This document shows, in pieces, positions 11,785-21,880 of a DNA stretch of 64,000 nucleotides (position 1 is its first letter; each line of letters opens with the position of its first letter). Where the stretch lies: positions 1,302,001 through 1,366,000 of the forward strand of contig NZ_AP014936.1 in the NCBI RefSeq assembly GCF_002355415.1. Direction: 5' to 3'. The notes beneath the pieces are model-generated. The model saw nothing but the letters and a program-made list of their open reading frames with translations, ran no database searches and was not told where the DNA came from. Position numbers and translations under genes: made by a program. Source of the stretch: Sulfurifustis variabilis. GTDB taxonomy: Bacteria; Pseudomonadota; Gammaproteobacteria; Acidiferrobacterales; Sulfurifustaceae.

Positions 11785-12761
11785 TGCTCGCTTACATTGT
11801 CCGGCGGTTGCTCTATGCGGTGCCGATCCTGCTCGGCGTGAATCTTCTCACCTTCGCGCTCTTCTTCTTCGTCAACAGCCCGGACGACATGGCGCGCATT
11901 CATCTCGGGGTGAAGCGCGTGACGCCCGAGGCAATCGAAAAGTGGAAGGCGGACCGCGGCTACGACAAGCCGCTGGTGTACAACGGCGGCGCGCCCGGGG
12001 CCCGGAAGCTGACGGACACCATTTTCTACCAGCACTCGCTCAAGCTCTTCGTGCTCGATTTCGGACGCTCCGACGAGGGGCGGGATATCGGCTCGGATAT
12101 ACGCACGCGCATGTGGCCGAGCTTCGCGATCGCGCTGCCCACGTTTCTGGTCGGCATTCTCGTTTACATCACCTTCGCCATGACGCTCGCGTTCTTCCGC
12201 GGCACGTACCTGGACACCTGGGGGATCGTGTTCGCCGTGGTGCTCATGTCGATCTCGACGCTGTTCTACGTCATCGGCGGGCAGTACCTGGTCGGAAAGC
12301 TCCTGAACCTCGTTCCGATTTCCGGCTACGGCAGCGGGCCCAACGCCGTGAAGTTCATCGTGCTGCCGGTCGTCATCGGCGTGGTCAGCGGCATCGGCGC
12401 CCACGCGCGGCTCTACCGGACGTTCTTTCTGGAGGAGATCAACAAGGACTACGTGCGTACGGCGCGGGCCAAGGGTCTGTCGGAGCCGCGCGTGCTGTTC
12501 CGGCATGTGCTGCAGAACGCCATGATCCCGATTCTGACGGGCGTGGTCGTCGTGATACCGCTGCTCTTCATCGGCAGCCTGATCATGGAGTCGTTCTTCG
12601 GTATCCCCGGGCTCGGGAGCTACACCATCGAGGCGATCCACGCCCAGGATTTCGCGCGGGTACGCGCCATGGTGTTCCTCGGCTCGTTGCTCTACATCGT
12701 CGGACTGATCCTCACGGATCTCAGCTACACCGTCGTCGATCCCCGGGTGCGGCTGAACTGA
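11784..12761 (+). CDS. Peptide ABC transporter permease (DppB/YejB-like)
   Basis: A 325-residue inner-membrane permease of the BPD_transp_1 family. It opens with the typical YIVRRLLYAVPILLGVN helix. About five to six further membrane segments and the cytoplasmic coupling loop YVRTARAKGLSEPRVLFRHVLQNA (about residues 225-247; seen in shorter pieces VRTARAKGLSE and LFRHVLQNA) contact the ATPase. It ends with SYTVVDPRVRLN, the usual C-terminus of this family. The ATG overlaps the upstream TGA (TGATG), indicating translational coupling to the binding protein. It pairs with the permease at 12767. Confidence 0.9.
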   Translation: MLAYIVRRLLYAVPILLGVNLLTFALFFFVNSPDDMARIHLGVKRVTPEAIEKWKADRGYDKPLVYNGGAPGARKLTDTIFYQHSLKLFVLDFGRSDEGRDIGSDIRTRMWPSFAIALPTFLVGILVYITFAMTLAFFRGTYLDTWGIVFAVVLMSISTLFYVIGGQYLVGKLLNLVPISGYGSGPNAVKFIVLPVVIGVVSGIGAHARLYRTFFLEEINKDYVRTARAKGLSEPRVLFRHVLQNAMIPILTGVVVVIPLLFIGSLIMESFFGIPGLGSYTIEAIHAQDFARVRAMVFLGSLLYIVGLILTDLSYTVVDPRVRLN

Positions 12762-12766
12762 TCACC

Positions 12767-14158
12767 ATGCCCTTCCAACTCGTCTTCCTCTGGACCGACG
12801 TGCTGGTCTACGCGCTCATCGCCACCGCGGCCGGGTTCGGCTGGTACGCCTCGCGCCACGAGCACCTGCGCGCGCCCTGGCGGCAGGTCGCACGTCGGCC
12901 GCTTGCGATGGGAGCGTTGGTCGTGCTCGCGGCTTACGTCGCGATCGGGCTGCTGGATTCGGTGCACTTCCGCGAACGCCTTCCCGACCGGGAGGAGCGG
13001 TACTCGTTCGAGGTGAAGAGCGTGCTGGACGTGGTGCTCGAACCGTTGCGCTCGCGCACCGAGCGCACCTACTCGGCGCCGTTTGCGGCGCAGGCATACA
13101 CCAAGGAGACGGTCGAGCGCGCCGATGGAACGACGGCACGAATCTATCCCCGCCTGACGCACGGCGGTGCTCACCTCGACGATCCGGCGGACCGCGGCGC
13201 GGACATTCTGGCGCGCACCGCGATGGGGCTCGTCTCGGGCCTCGTCGTCTGGGCGATTCTGGTCGGGGCGTTCGTCGCGGCGTACCGGGGCGGAGGGGAG
13301 CCGTACGCCGTGGCTCTTCGTCGACTGGCACGCGGCGGCACCTCGGTACCCTGGCGCACTATACTCGGAGCCCTGGGGGTGCTGGTTCTGCTCGCGGCCG
13401 TTCTGGTCCGGCTCGCGCCGTATTACCACGTCTTCGGTACCGACCAGGTCGGGATCGACGTATTCTACCGCTCGCTGAAGAGCGTGCGCACCGGGCTCGT
13501 GATCGGCACCCTCACGACGCTCGTGATGCTTCCGTTCGCACTGCTTCTCGGCGTGATGGCCGGGTACCTTCGCGGATGGGTGGACGACATCATCCAGTAC
13601 GTCTATACGACCCTGTCCTCGATCCCGGGCGTGCTGCTCATCGCGGCCGCGATCCTGAGCTTGCAGGTCTACATGGCCAACCACCCGGAGTCGTTCGCGA
13701 CGGTGGTCGAGCGGGCGGACGCGCGGCTGCTGTTCCTGTGCATCATCCTCGGCATCACGAGCTGGACCAGCCTGTGCCGCCTGCTTCGAGGCGAGACGCT
13801 CAAGCTGCGGGAGATCGACTACGTGGAGGCGGCGCGCGCCCTCGGCGTGGGGCGGCTGCAGATCATGACGCGCCACCTTTTTCCGAACGTCATGCACATC
13901 GTGCTCATCACGGTGGTGCTCGATTTCAGCGGCCTCGTGCTGGCCGAGGCGGTGCTGTCGTACGTCGGCGTCGGCGTGGATCCCAGCATGGACAGCTGGG
14001 GCAACATGATCAACAGCGCGCGCCTGGAGATGGCGCGCGAGCCGATGGTGTGGTGGAGCCTCGCGGCCGCGTTCATTTCGATGTTCGGCCTGGTGCTCGC
14101 CGCGAACCTGTTTTCCGATGCGGTGCGGGATGCCTTCGACCCGCGTCTGAGGCGCTGA
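12767..14158 (+). CDS. Peptide ABC transporter permease (DppC/YejE-like) with large N-terminal insertion
   Basis: The second permease, 463 residues, well above the 280-340 typical of DppC and in the range of long YejE-like forms. Two N-terminal helices (about 5-22 and 45-62) are followed by a hydrophilic, probably periplasmic stretch (about 65-140). Another two helices follow, then the transport core with the EAA loop YVEAARALGVGRLQIM and the end VRDAFDPRLRR. I chose the ATG at 12767, 5 nt after the upstream stop, since the longer frame extends back through the previous gene. Confidence 0.87.
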   Translation: MPFQLVFLWTDVLVYALIATAAGFGWYASRHEHLRAPWRQVARRPLAMGALVVLAAYVAIGLLDSVHFRERLPDREERYSFEVKSVLDVVLEPLRSRTERTYSAPFAAQAYTKETVERADGTTARIYPRLTHGGAHLDDPADRGADILARTAMGLVSGLVVWAILVGAFVAAYRGGGEPYAVALRRLARGGTSVPWRTILGALGVLVLLAAVLVRLAPYYHVFGTDQVGIDVFYRSLKSVRTGLVIGTLTTLVMLPFALLLGVMAGYLRGWVDDIIQYVYTTLSSIPGVLLIAAAILSLQVYMANHPESFATVVERADARLLFLCIILGITSWTSLCRLLRGETLKLREIDYVEAARALGVGRLQIMTRHLFPNVMHIVLITVVLDFSGLVLAEAVLSYVGVGVDPSMDSWGNMINSARLEMAREPMVWWSLAAAFISMFGLVLAANLFSDAVRDAFDPRLRR

Positions 14159-14161
14159 TCC

Positions 14162-16048
14162 GTGAACAGGCCGCTTCTGGACGTCCGGGATCTCAGGACC
14201 TGGTTCGACACCCCGGAAGGCGTGGTCCGCGCGGTCGACGGCGTCTCCTTCCGGATCGAGCGCGGGCAGACCCTGGCGCTGCTCGGGGAGTCGGGCTGCG
14301 GCAAGTCGATCACGGCGCTCTCGCTTCTGCAGCTCGTCCCCGAACCGGCAGGGCGCATCGTGTCCGGCGAGGCCTGGCTCGACGGGCAGGACGTCTTCGC
14401 GCTGCCGGAGCGCGCCATGCGGCGGGTGCGCGGGCGGCGCATCGCGACGATCTTCCAGGAGCCGCAGACCTCGCTCAATCCGGTGCTGCCGGTCGGGCTC
14501 CAGATCCGCGAGGCCCTGCCGGCCGGATTGCCGCGAAGACAGGCCCGGAGGCGGGTGATCCAGCTTCTGGAATCGGTCGGCATTCCCGACGCCGAAAGGC
14601 GGTACGACGCCTGGCCGCACCAGCTTTCGGGAGGGATGAAGCAGCGCGTGATGATCGCCATGGCGCTCGCCGCCGAACCCAGCCTTCTGATCGCCGACGA
14701 GCCGACCACCGCGCTCGACGTCACGACCCAGGCCCAGATCCTGCACCTTCTCAAGGAGCTGCAGGAGCGGACGCAGACGGCCATTCTGCTGATTACCCAT
14801 GACCTCGGCGTCGTTTCGGAGATGGCCGACGAGGTGGCGGTCATGTACGCCGGCCAGGTGGTGGAGGCGGCACCACGCGATCGTTTTTTCGCTGCGCCGA
14901 AGCACCCGTACTCCCGCAAGCTGTTTCGCTCCCTGCCTTCCAGGATGAAACGGGGCGAGGCGCTCGCCGTGATCGCCGGCAGCGTGCCGCGGTTGACCCT
15001 GGAGTTTCCCGGGTGCCGGTTCGTGGAGCGCTGCCCGCACGCATGGGAGCGCTGCAGGACCGAGCGGCCGCTCTGGCTCGAGGAGCAGGGTCACGGCGTG
15101 CGGTGTCATCTGCACGATGTCCGGGCTCCGCGACCGGAGTCTTCTTCCGAGAGGAGCGGTACGGGCCTCGCTCCGGCGGTGCGAACCGCGCCGAAAGGCG
15201 AGCAACCGCTGCTCGAGGTCGACTCGCTCGAAGTCCACTTTCCCATCCGGCGCGGCGTGCTGCAGCGCACGGTCGGTCACGTGCGCGCCGTGGACGGGGT
15301 GTCTTTCGTCATCCGTCCCGGACAGACACTCGCGCTCGTGGGCGAGTCGGGAAGCGGCAAGACGACCGTGGGGAAGGCGGTCCTGCAGCTGATCCGGCCG
15401 ACGGCGGGACGGGTGTTCTACGACGGCCGAAACCTGACTCGGCTGCGCGAGCACCGGCTTCGGCCGCTGCGTCGCGAGTTCCAGGTTATCTTTCAGGATC
15501 CCTACGCTTCACTGGATCCGCGCATGCTGGTGGGCGAGATCATCGAGGAGGGCCTGCGTGCTCAACGGATTGCGCGCTCTTCGAAGGCGATCCGCTCGCG
15601 TGTCGAGGAGTTGCTGGAGCACGTCGGGCTTCCGGCGAGCGCCCGATCGCGCTATCCGCACGAGTTCTCGGGCGGGCAGCGCCAGCGCATCAGCATCGCC
15701 CGCGCGCTCGCCGTCGAGCCGCGCCTCATCGTCTGTGACGAGCCGACGAGCGCACTCGACGTTTCCGTGCAGGCGCAGATCCTCAATCTGCTCAAGCGGC
15801 TCCAGGACGAGCTGGGATTCAGCTACCTCTTCATCAGTCACAACCTGGCCGTCGTCGAGTACCTCGCCGACGAGGTCGCCGTAATGTATCGGGGCAGGAT
15901 CGTGGAACAGGGAACGGCCGACGACGTACTGGGGCGACCCAGGCACGAGTACACGCAGGCACTGCTTTCCGCCGTGCCGAAGATCGCGCTACCGCGGGAA
16001 ACCGGGTCGGAATGGCCGCCCGAGCGGGCGGGAAGGGATCAGGCGTAG
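14162..16048 (+). CDS. Peptide ABC transporter ATP-binding protein, two fused ATPase domains (YejF-like)
   Basis: 628 residues carry two complete ABC cassettes in one chain. Domain 1 has Walker A GESGCGKS (42-49), signature LSGGMKQR and Walker [13 protein letters not shown]. Domain 2 has Walker A GESGSGKT starting at 394, signature FSGGQRQR and Walker [13 protein letters not shown]. Between them lies the Cys-containing oligopeptide-ATPase C-terminal segment ([14 protein letters not shown]). Fusion of the DppD- and DppF-type subunits is the hallmark of YejF. The GTG start at 14162 is 3 nt after the upstream stop. Its 3' end overlaps the converging mltD stop region by 10 bp. Confidence 0.92.
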   Translation: MNRPLLDVRDLRTWFDTPEGVVRAVDGVSFRIERGQTLALLGESGCGKSITALSLLQLVPEPAGRIVSGEAWLDGQDVFALPERAMRRVRGRRIATIFQEPQTSLNPVLPVGLQIREALPAGLPRRQARRRVIQLLESVGIPDAERRYDAWPHQLSGGMKQRVMIAMALAAEPSLLIADEPTTALDVTTQAQILHLLKELQERTQTAILLITHDLGVVSEMADEVAVMYAGQVVEAAPRDRFFAAPKHPYSRKLFRSLPSRMKRGEALAVIAGSVPRLTLEFPGCRFVERCPHAWERCRTERPLWLEEQGHGVRCHLHDVRAPRPESSSERSGTGLAPAVRTAPKGEQPLLEVDSLEVHFPIRRGVLQRTVGHVRAVDGVSFVIRPGQTLALVGESGSGKTTVGKAVLQLIRPTAGRVFYDGRNLTRLREHRLRPLRREFQVIFQDPYASLDPRMLVGEIIEEGLRAQRIARSSKAIRSRVEELLEHVGLPASARSRYPHEFSGGQRQRISIARALAVEPRLIVCDEPTSALDVSVQAQILNLLKRLQDELGFSYLFISHNLAVVEYLADEVAVMYRGRIVEQGTADDVLGRPRHEYTQALLSAVPKIALPRETGSEWPPERAGRDQA

Positions 16049-17565
16049 ACCGGGGCGATCTGCTGCTGATGTGCCGAGGGGCGCGAAGCCGGGAAGATCT
16101 TGAGCTTCTGGCCGAGGCGAAGGACATCGGACGGGTCGAGCACGTTCCACTCCGCGATCTGCTGCACCAGCACGTTGTAGCGACGCGCGATACCGTAGAG
16201 CGTGTCGCCGCGGCGGACGCGATGGATCAGGGGCTGGCCGGAGCGGGCCGCCGCGCGGACGGGAGCCGCGCGAGCGGATCCTGCGGCCGGCGCGCTCGAC
16301 GAGACCGGAAGCAGAAGCGATTGCCCGACGCGCAGCAGGCTGGTCCTCAGCTTGTTTGCCGTCTTGATGGCGGACACCGAGATGTTGTAGCGACGCGCGA
16401 TGCCATGCAGCGTGTCGCCGCGCCGGACCTGGTGATGGCGCCACTGGACGCGTTCCTTCTCCGGCAGGCTGCTCAGGCCGGCGAGCAGCACGTCCTTCTT
16501 GTCCACCGGCACGAGCAAGCGGTGCGGCCCGTCCGGATCGGTCGCCCAGCGCATGTAGCCGGCGTTGATGTAGTGCAGCTCCTGCGCTTCCATGTCGGTC
16601 AACCGGGCGATCACGCCGAGATCGACCTGCGAGCCCACGTCGACCTTCACGAAATACGGCTCGTTGGGGATTTCGGGCAGCGCTACGCCGTACCTGGCCG
16701 GATCGGAGACCAGATTGACCATCGCCATGAGCTTCGGCACGTAGTGCTTCGTTTCGGGCTTGAGCTTGCGCAGGTGCTCGTACGTGGTCGGGAGGCCTCT
16801 CTTGCGGTTCCAGTCGATCGCGCGCATCACCCGCCCCTCGCCGGCGTTGTACGCCGCGATGGCGAGATGCCAGTCGCCGTCGAAGTCGTCGTGCAGCTTC
16901 TGAAGATAGTCGAGCGCCGCCCGGGTCGCGGCGATCACGTCCCTCCGTCCGTCGTACCACCAGTTCATCTTGAGTCCGTAGAGCTTGCCGGTCGAAGGGA
17001 TGAACTGCCACAAGCCGCTGGCCTTCGCGCGCGAATATGCGTACGGCTTATAGGCGCTTTCGATGGCGGGAAGGAGCGCGATTTCCATCGGCATGCCGCG
17101 CTTCTCGACTTCCTCGACGATGAAGTAAAGGTAAAGTTTCGACCGGTCGAACATCGCCTCGCGGAACTCGGCGTTCTCCGTGAACCAGCGCTCGTGCTGA
17201 GCGATGAGCGGGCTCTCGAGCTTGGGGATCCGGAAACCGTTGCGGATGCGCGACCAGAGGTCGTTATCGGCCGCATCCGTCGAATCCGGCGTTTCCGTCG
17301 AAGCCACGGCGTCGTCGTTCGGGACGACGAGCGACGCATCGTCACTGAGCGGGTTCGGGGAAGAAACGACTGCCGAAGGTGCGGCGTCGTCTTTCCGGGG
17401 TACGGCGAGAACGGGTGATACCGGCACCGAGGGCGCCAGCTCCGGTTGCGAAGCGGCGGTCTTTTTTGAGTCGGCGGAAAAGGTGCTGCAGCCCGACACG
17501 ATCAACGTGACCGTGAGGCCGAACAAAAACGCCAGGACCTCGTTATTACTTGTTCTCCGATCCAT
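16039..17565 (-). CDS. mltD: Membrane-bound lytic murein transglycosylase D, lipoprotein with two LysM domains
   Basis: The 508-residue product starts with a lipoprotein signal peptide ending in LIVSGC, so it is predicted to be lipid-anchored, probably at the outer membrane. The SLT domain (about residues 130-290) contains the catalytic Glu in [13 protein letters not shown] and the downstream [11 protein letters not shown] and [11 protein letters not shown] motifs. It cleaves the MurNAc-GlcNAc bond to yield 1,6-anhydro products. Two C-terminal LysM peptidoglycan-binding repeats follow, each with a (V)RRGDTL.GIARRYN core and a VGQ/LGQ end. It begins the mltD-gloB-yafS-rnhA-dnaQ neighbourhood known from E. 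coli. Confidence 0.94.
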   Translation of the reverse strand: MDRRTSNNEVLAFLFGLTVTLIVSGCSTFSADSKKTAASQPELAPSVPVSPVLAVPRKDDAAPSAVVSSPNPLSDDASLVVPNDDAVASTETPDSTDAADNDLWSRIRNGFRIPKLESPLIAQHERWFTENAEFREAMFDRSKLYLYFIVEEVEKRGMPMEIALLPAIESAYKPYAYSRAKASGLWQFIPSTGKLYGLKMNWWYDGRRDVIAATRAALDYLQKLHDDFDGDWHLAIAAYNAGEGRVMRAIDWNRKRGLPTTYEHLRKLKPETKHYVPKLMAMVNLVSDPARYGVALPEIPNEPYFVKVDVGSQVDLGVIARLTDMEAQELHYINAGYMRWATDPDGPHRLLVPVDKKDVLLAGLSSLPEKERVQWRHHQVRRGDTLHGIARRYNISVSAIKTANKLRTSLLRVGQSLLLPVSSSAPAAGSARAAPVRAAARSGQPLIHRVRRGDTLYGIARRYNVLVQQIAEWNVLDPSDVLRLGQKLKIFPASRPSAHQQQIAPVYA

Positions 17566-17608
17566 CCTCCCGAATGGTAGGCGCGGGTCGGAGAAGCGTC
17601 AACCGGCT

Positions 17609-18382
17609 CTAACCGCGAAAACCGTCCTTCCATCGGCGAATTTCGCCAAACACGTCGGCTTCCGTCGACAAGGAACGGTCCGTTCTCGCCTCGGCTGCGG
17701 CGCGTACGTGGGGCTCGGCGGAGCGCAGAAACGGGTTGATCCGCCGTTCCAGGCCGATGGTGGACGGCAGGGTCGGTAGATCGCGCGCCCGCCGGCGCTC
17801 GCACTCGGCGAGATGGCGCCCGACGTCGGGATTGCCCGGCTCGACCGCCAGCGCAAAGCGCAGGTTCGCGACGGTGTACTCGTGGCCGCAGTAAACGGCA
17901 GTGTCCGGGGGAAGAGCGGCGAGCCGCGAGAGCGAGGCGTGCATCTGTGCGGGCGTCCCTTCGAACAGCCGTCCGCAACCAGCCGAAAAGAGCGTATCGC
18001 CGCTGAAGAGGAGCCCGGGCGCGAAATACGCCACGTGATCCCGGGTGTGACCCGGCACCTCGAACACTCGCAGCGCGGTGCCGAGCATGTCGAGGTCGAC
18101 GACGTCCCCCTCGCGCACGGGCCGATCGACGGAGGCAATACGCGACGGCGGGCCGTAGACCGGCACTGCCTCATGCATGAGCAGTCCTTCCACGCCTCCC
18201 ACGTGATCGCCGTGGTGGTGGGTGCAAAGGACGGCCGCCAGCCGCCATCGATTGCGCGCGAGCAGGGCGAGGACGGGTTCGGCATCGCCCGGATCGACTA
18301 CGGCTACCCGGTCGGCGGGTTCGCCGCGGAGCAGCCAGATATAGTTGTCCTCGAAAGCGCGGACGTGTAAAACCCGTGGCAT
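17609..18382 (-). CDS. gloB: Hydroxyacylglutathione hydrolase (glyoxalase II)
   Basis: A 257-residue metallo-beta-lactamase-fold enzyme that hydrolyses S-lactoylglutathione in methylglyoxal detoxification. The binuclear metal motif THHHGDH lies at 54-60, with further ligands in VPGHTRDH, FSGDTLF and YCGHEYT. The C-terminal RINPFLR is the glutathione-contact element of GloB. The ATG at 18382 is chosen because the family starts just before the FEDNYIW motif and GAAGGG lies upstream on this strand. Its start codon overlaps that of the divergent methyltransferase by two bases (CATG). It lies 43 nt upstream of mltD in the same direction. Confidence 0.95.
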   Translation of the reverse strand: MPRVLHVRAFEDNYIWLLRGEPADRVAVVDPGDAEPVLALLARNRWRLAAVLCTHHHGDHVGGVEGLLMHEAVPVYGPPSRIASVDRPVREGDVVDLDMLGTALRVFEVPGHTRDHVAYFAPGLLFSGDTLFSAGCGRLFEGTPAQMHASLSRLAALPPDTAVYCGHEYTVANLRFALAVEPGNPDVGRHLAECERRRARDLPTLPSTIGLERRINPFLRSAEPHVRAAAEARTDRSLSTEADVFGEIRRWKDGFRG

Positions 18383-19238
18383 GCCCTTCAGTTTGAAAGG
18401 CCCGGCGTCGACGGTCAAACAGCCGCCCTCGCGCGGTACGCGGCTTCGCGATGAGCTCTGGCGATGGTTCGACACGCCGCTCGGCCGCTCGCTCCAGGCG
18501 CTGGAGGCGCACCATCTGCGGGATGTCCTGCCCTCGCTCTACGGGACCGTCGGCCTGCAGGTCGGACGCATCGGAAAGCTCGACCTGCTCGACGCCTGCG
18601 TCGCCCCGGCGCGGGTCGTGCTCGACGAGAGCAGCGCACCCGTGCGGATGAACCGGCAGGTCGAGCAGTTGACCGGCTCGCGGACGATCGCCGTGCTGGC
18701 GCAACCCGACGCCCTCCCGTTCGATACACGCAGCATCGACGTCGCGATACTTCCTCACACGCTCGATTTCGCGGAAGACCCGCGCCAGGTGCTCCGGGAA
18801 GTGAGCCGCGTCCTGAGTCCGGAAGGCCATGTCGTCATTCTCGGCTTCAACCCGCTCAGCCTGTGGGGCGCGCGGCGCCTGCTCGCCGCTCGCCCGCGCG
18901 CGGTTCCCTGGTCGGCGAATTTTCTGCGGCTCGCCCGCATCCGGGACTGGCTCGCGCTGCTCGATTTCGAGCTCACCCACGGGAGCATGCTCTACTACCG
19001 TCCGCCGGTGCAGGGCGAGAACATCATGGACCGGCTCTACTTTATGGAAAAAGCCGGGGACCGCTGGTGGCCCATGATGGCGGCGGTCTATCTGGTTGTC
19101 GCGAAGAAGCGCGTCTTCGGCATGACGCCGTTGCCCGTCTCCTGGAAGACACGGCGTACGCTCGGTCCGGCCTCGGAGCCCGCCGTGCGCGGCGCGCTGC
19201 ACGGGCGCGTCGGTCGCCGACTTCGGCGGCATGAGTAA
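18381..19238 (+). CDS. yafS: Class I SAM-dependent methyltransferase, YafS-like
   Basis: A 285-residue protein with the Methyltransf_11-type C-terminal strands: [15 protein letters not shown], then [20 protein letters not shown]. The glycine-rich motif I is poorly conserved, as is usual in this subfamily. Its substrate is unknown. Position between gloB and rnhA is the same as E. coli yafS, which supports the name. Start: the ATG at 18381 overlaps the divergent gloB start codon, and no good ribosome-binding site precedes it. The upstream frame offers only a TTG at 18345. The 3' end overlaps rnhA by 8 nt, so translation is likely coupled. Confidence 0.82.
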   Translation: MPFSLKGPASTVKQPPSRGTRLRDELWRWFDTPLGRSLQALEAHHLRDVLPSLYGTVGLQVGRIGKLDLLDACVAPARVVLDESSAPVRMNRQVEQLTGSRTIAVLAQPDALPFDTRSIDVAILPHTLDFAEDPRQVLREVSRVLSPEGHVVILGFNPLSLWGARRLLAARPRAVPWSANFLRLARIRDWLALLDFELTHGSMLYYRPPVQGENIMDRLYFMEKAGDRWWPMMAAVYLVVAKKRVFGMTPLPVSWKTRRTLGPASEPAVRGALHGRVGRRLRRHE

Positions 19239-19677
19239 GGTCGAGATCTATACCGACGGGGCATGCCGCGGTAACCCGGGTCCGGGCGGCTGGGGTGCGC
19301 TGCTTCGTGCCGGCGATCACGAAAAGGAGCTCTACGGCGCGGAGCCCCAGACGACGAACAATCGCATGGAGCTCATGGCGGCCATCCGGGCACTCGAGGC
19401 GCTGAAGCGTCCGGTCGAGGTCTCGCTCACGACCGACTCGGAGTACCTGAGGAAAGGGATCACCGAGTGGCTGCCGCAATGGAAGCGTCGCGGCTGGAGG
19501 ACGGCCGACAAGAAGCCGGTGAAGAACCAGGATCTGTGGGAGCGTCTCGAGCGCGCGCTCGGCCAGCATCGCATTCACTGGCACTGGATCAAGGGGCACA
19601 GCGGTCATCCGGAGAACGAGCGCGCGGATCGGCTGGCCAATCTGGCGATCGATGAGATGCTGAGCGGATCGCGCTAG
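19231..19677 (+). CDS. rnhA: Ribonuclease HI
   Basis: The 148-residue enzyme hydrolyses the RNA strand of RNA/DNA hybrids (R-loops, primers). All catalytic residues are present: Asp9 ([14 protein letters not shown]), Glu47 (NNRMELMA), Asp68 (TTDSEY), His122 ([11 protein letters not shown]) and Asp132. It overlaps the yafS-like gene by 8 nt. Here rnhA is codirectional with dnaQ rather than divergent from it as in E. coli, and a membrane-protein gene separates the two. Confidence 0.96.
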   Translation: MSKVEIYTDGACRGNPGPGGWGALLRAGDHEKELYGAEPQTTNNRMELMAAIRALEALKRPVEVSLTTDSEYLRKGITEWLPQWKRRGWRTADKKPVKNQDLWERLERALGQHRIHWHWIKGHSGHPENERADRLANLAIDEMLSGSR

Positions 19678-19700
19678 AATCGCCGGCGTCGGGAGGCCGG

Positions 19701-20102
19701 ATGAAGAAGAACAACGAGAGGACCCTGCAAGGGCTGATCGCGCTCAATCTGCTCGCCAGTCTCTTCCATTACGCGCACAACGCCGTTTTCTTCGACGCTT
19801 ACCCGAACGAACCCGCCTGGCTGTCACCCGGCGCCGTCGACCTCGGCTGGTTCGCGCTGTCCGTCCTCGCGGCCGCGGCGTATCTCGCGCATCGGCGGGG
19901 TCGGCGTGCGACCGCGCGGTTCTCGCTTCTCGCCTACACGATAGCCAGTCTGAGCGTGATCGGGCACTACGTGCTCGCGCCGCCACGCGCGCACACGTTC
20001 GCGATGAACGCATCGATCCTGTTCGAGGCGGCCGCTGCGCTCGCGTTGCTCGGGTTCGTCGCGTTCTGGCCCCCACAACGACAATCGGAGGAGACGACCT
20101 GA
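19701..20102 (+). CDS. Small four-helix membrane protein of unknown function
   Basis: I do not recognise a characterised family. The 133-residue product has four predicted membrane segments (about 9-27, 45-63, 72-92 and 103-124). Conserved-looking His residues lie near the membrane faces (FHYAHN at 21-26 and IGHYVLAPP near 90). The C-terminal tail is short and polar. The ATG at 19701 follows GGGAGG. Its TGA overlaps the dnaQ ATG (TGATG), so it is translationally coupled to dnaQ and inserted into an otherwise conserved rnhA-dnaQ pair. Confidence 0.75.
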   Translation: MKKNNERTLQGLIALNLLASLFHYAHNAVFFDAYPNEPAWLSPGAVDLGWFALSVLAAAAYLAHRRGRRATARFSLLAYTIASLSVIGHYVLAPPRAHTFAMNASILFEAAAALALLGFVAFWPPQRQSEETT

Positions 20103-20869
20103 TGCGGCAAATCATGCTCGACACCGAGACCACCGGCCTCGATCCGGCGGAGGGTCACCGGATCATCGAAATCGGGTGCGTCGAGATGGTGAACCGGCGG
20201 CTCACCGGCAACACGTATCACAAGTACGTGAACCCGGGTCGCGAGATCGACGCGGCGGCGATCGAGGTGCACGGGATCACCAACGAGTTTCTGGCGGACA
20301 AGCCGCGCTTCGCGGACATCGCGGGCGATTTCCTGGATTTCGTGCGGGGCGCGGAGCTGGTCATCCACAACGCACCGTTCGACGTCGGTTTCCTGAACCA
20401 CGAGTTCCTCCGGCTTGCCGAGGAGGGCGCGTTGCCGGCACTCGATGCCGCATCCGCGGGGGAGGGGGCCGGCATCACGAAAATCGAGGGGCTCTGCGCG
20501 ATCACGGATACGCTCGCGCTCGCACGCAGCCTGCGGCCGGGACAAAAAAACGACCTCGATTCGCTCTGCCGGCACTACGGCGTCGACAACTCGCAGCGCG
20601 CGCTGCACGGTGCGCTCCTCGACGCCGAAATCCTGGCCGACGTGTACCTGGCGATGACGGGCGGCCAGACGGCGCTGTTCGAGGATGCCCGCGACCCCGC
20701 CGCTGCCGTCGCGGCGGTGCAGTCGGAGATCCGGCGGATCGTCGTGGCGCGCGACGCACTTGCGGTCATCCGGCCGACGGCAGAAGAGCTCGCCGCCCAC
20801 GAGGCCTGGCTGGACGAGCTCGACAAGAAAAGCGGGGGACGCTGTCTCTGGCGCAAGCTCGACGTCTGA
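20102..20869 (+). CDS. dnaQ: DNA polymerase III epsilon subunit, 3'-5' proofreading exonuclease
   Basis: The 255-residue DnaQ belongs to the DEDDh exonuclease family and proofreads for the replicative polymerase. ExoI is LDTETTGLD with Asp7 and Glu9, ExoII is HNAPFDVGFLN, and ExoIII is HGALLDAEILADVYL, with the invariant His and Asp. The C-terminal part after about residue 190 should bind the alpha subunit. The protein is slightly longer than E. coli DnaQ (243). Translation is coupled to the upstream membrane-protein gene. Confidence 0.95.
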   Translation: MRQIMLDTETTGLDPAEGHRIIEIGCVEMVNRRLTGNTYHKYVNPGREIDAAAIEVHGITNEFLADKPRFADIAGDFLDFVRGAELVIHNAPFDVGFLNHEFLRLAEEGALPALDAASAGEGAGITKIEGLCAITDTLALARSLRPGQKNDLDSLCRHYGVDNSQRALHGALLDAEILADVYLAMTGGQTALFEDARDPAAAVAAVQSEIRRIVVARDALAVIRPTAEELAAHEAWLDELDKKSGGRCLWRKLDV

Positions 20870-20912
20870 GCCGTCGTGCTTCCGGCGTGGTCCGCGTCGG
20901 TCCCGCGCCGGT

Positions 20913-21764
20913 TCAGTTGTTGATCGGGCGTGCGCCCTTGAACGTCAGGCTCGAGCCCGGCGTCATGATCTTATAAGACACGCCTCTCTTCTCGAGCTGC
21001 TCCGCGAAGCGCTTCGCGTCCTGCGCGAGCACCGGAAACGTGGCGTAGTGGTGCGGCACGGCCAGCTTCGCGCGTACCGTCCTTGCCGCCCGGGCGGCCA
21101 TGTAGGGCTCCATGGCGAAATGCCCGCCGGTGTTGATCAGCGCGACGTCGGGCTCATAAAGCTCGCCGATGAGCGACATGTCCTTGAAGAAGGCGGTGTC
21201 GCCCGTGTGGTAAATGGTCGGTCCGTTCTGGATCCGGACCACGACGCCGGCGGGGTTGCCGGCATAGGCGATGTCCGGGTCTTTGTCGCCCGCGTAGGGG
21301 TCGTTCAGTCCGCTCGAATGGACGGCGGGAACGAGCGCTACGGTCACCTCGCCTTCGGCGATGGCGATCTCTCCGCCGATGTTCATCAGCGTGTCGAAAC
21401 CCATCTGCTCCTTGGGATAACCGTGGAGCTTCGCCAGGTTCGTACCGAGCTCGAAGTTCGTCACGAGACGGGCCCCGGTTTTCCGGGCAAGAGCGACCGC
21501 GTCACCCACGTGGTCGAAGTGGCCATGGGTGAGCAGGATGTAGTCGAGCTTGGCCACGCTCGCGAGCGGGTCCTTTCCGTTCTTGGCGCTCGGGTTCGTC
21601 GGGTTCTTGAGCCAGGGATCGATCATCAGCACTTTGCCCTTGGGCGTCACGATCTCGAAGGCGGCGTGCCCGTGCCACGTGAGCGTGGTCCCGGCGGCCC
21701 GAGCGGCGACGGCGGCGAGGACCAGCGACAGACCGAGGACTGCGGAAGCACCCATGCGACGCAT
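20913..21764 (-). CDS. Exported metallo-beta-lactamase-fold hydrolase, UPF0173-like
   Basis: A 283-residue protein with a cleavable signal peptide (about residues 1-24, ending AARAAG) followed by a UPF0173-type domain. Motifs are TWHGHAAFEI, the metal site LTHGHFDHVGD, IYHTGDTAFF and PHHYATFP. Cytosolic UPF0173 members lack a signal, so this one is predicted to act in the periplasm; its substrate is unknown. The start at 21764 is chosen over the longer frame because a perfect AGGAGG lies 7 nt upstream. It is convergent with dnaQ and divergent from the ABC-2 pair. Confidence 0.88.
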   Translation of the reverse strand: MRRMGASAVLGLSLVLAAVAARAAGTTLTWHGHAAFEIVTPKGKVLMIDPWLKNPTNPSAKNGKDPLASVAKLDYILLTHGHFDHVGDAVALARKTGARLVTNFELGTNLAKLHGYPKEQMGFDTLMNIGGEIAIAEGEVTVALVPAVHSSGLNDPYAGDKDPDIAYAGNPAGVVVRIQNGPTIYHTGDTAFFKDMSLIGELYEPDVALINTGGHFAMEPYMAARAARTVRAKLAVPHHYATFPVLAQDAKRFAEQLEKRGVSYKIMTPGSSLTFKGARPINN

Positions 21765-21880
21765 GTATTCCTCCTTGGTGGAAACGGGGGAGTGCCGGAG
21801 CAGGACCGGCGCGCGTAATCTAGCACAACCGCCGTCCGGCGGTCCTGACACCGCCGGGCCGTTACGCTAATCTCGCTCGC

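Noticed and set aside
20913-21764. Calling the metallo-beta-lactamase-fold protein a beta-lactamase
   Set aside because: Its motifs fit UPF0173 proteins, and it lacks the extra Cys/His ligands and the sequence pattern of class B beta-lactamases.
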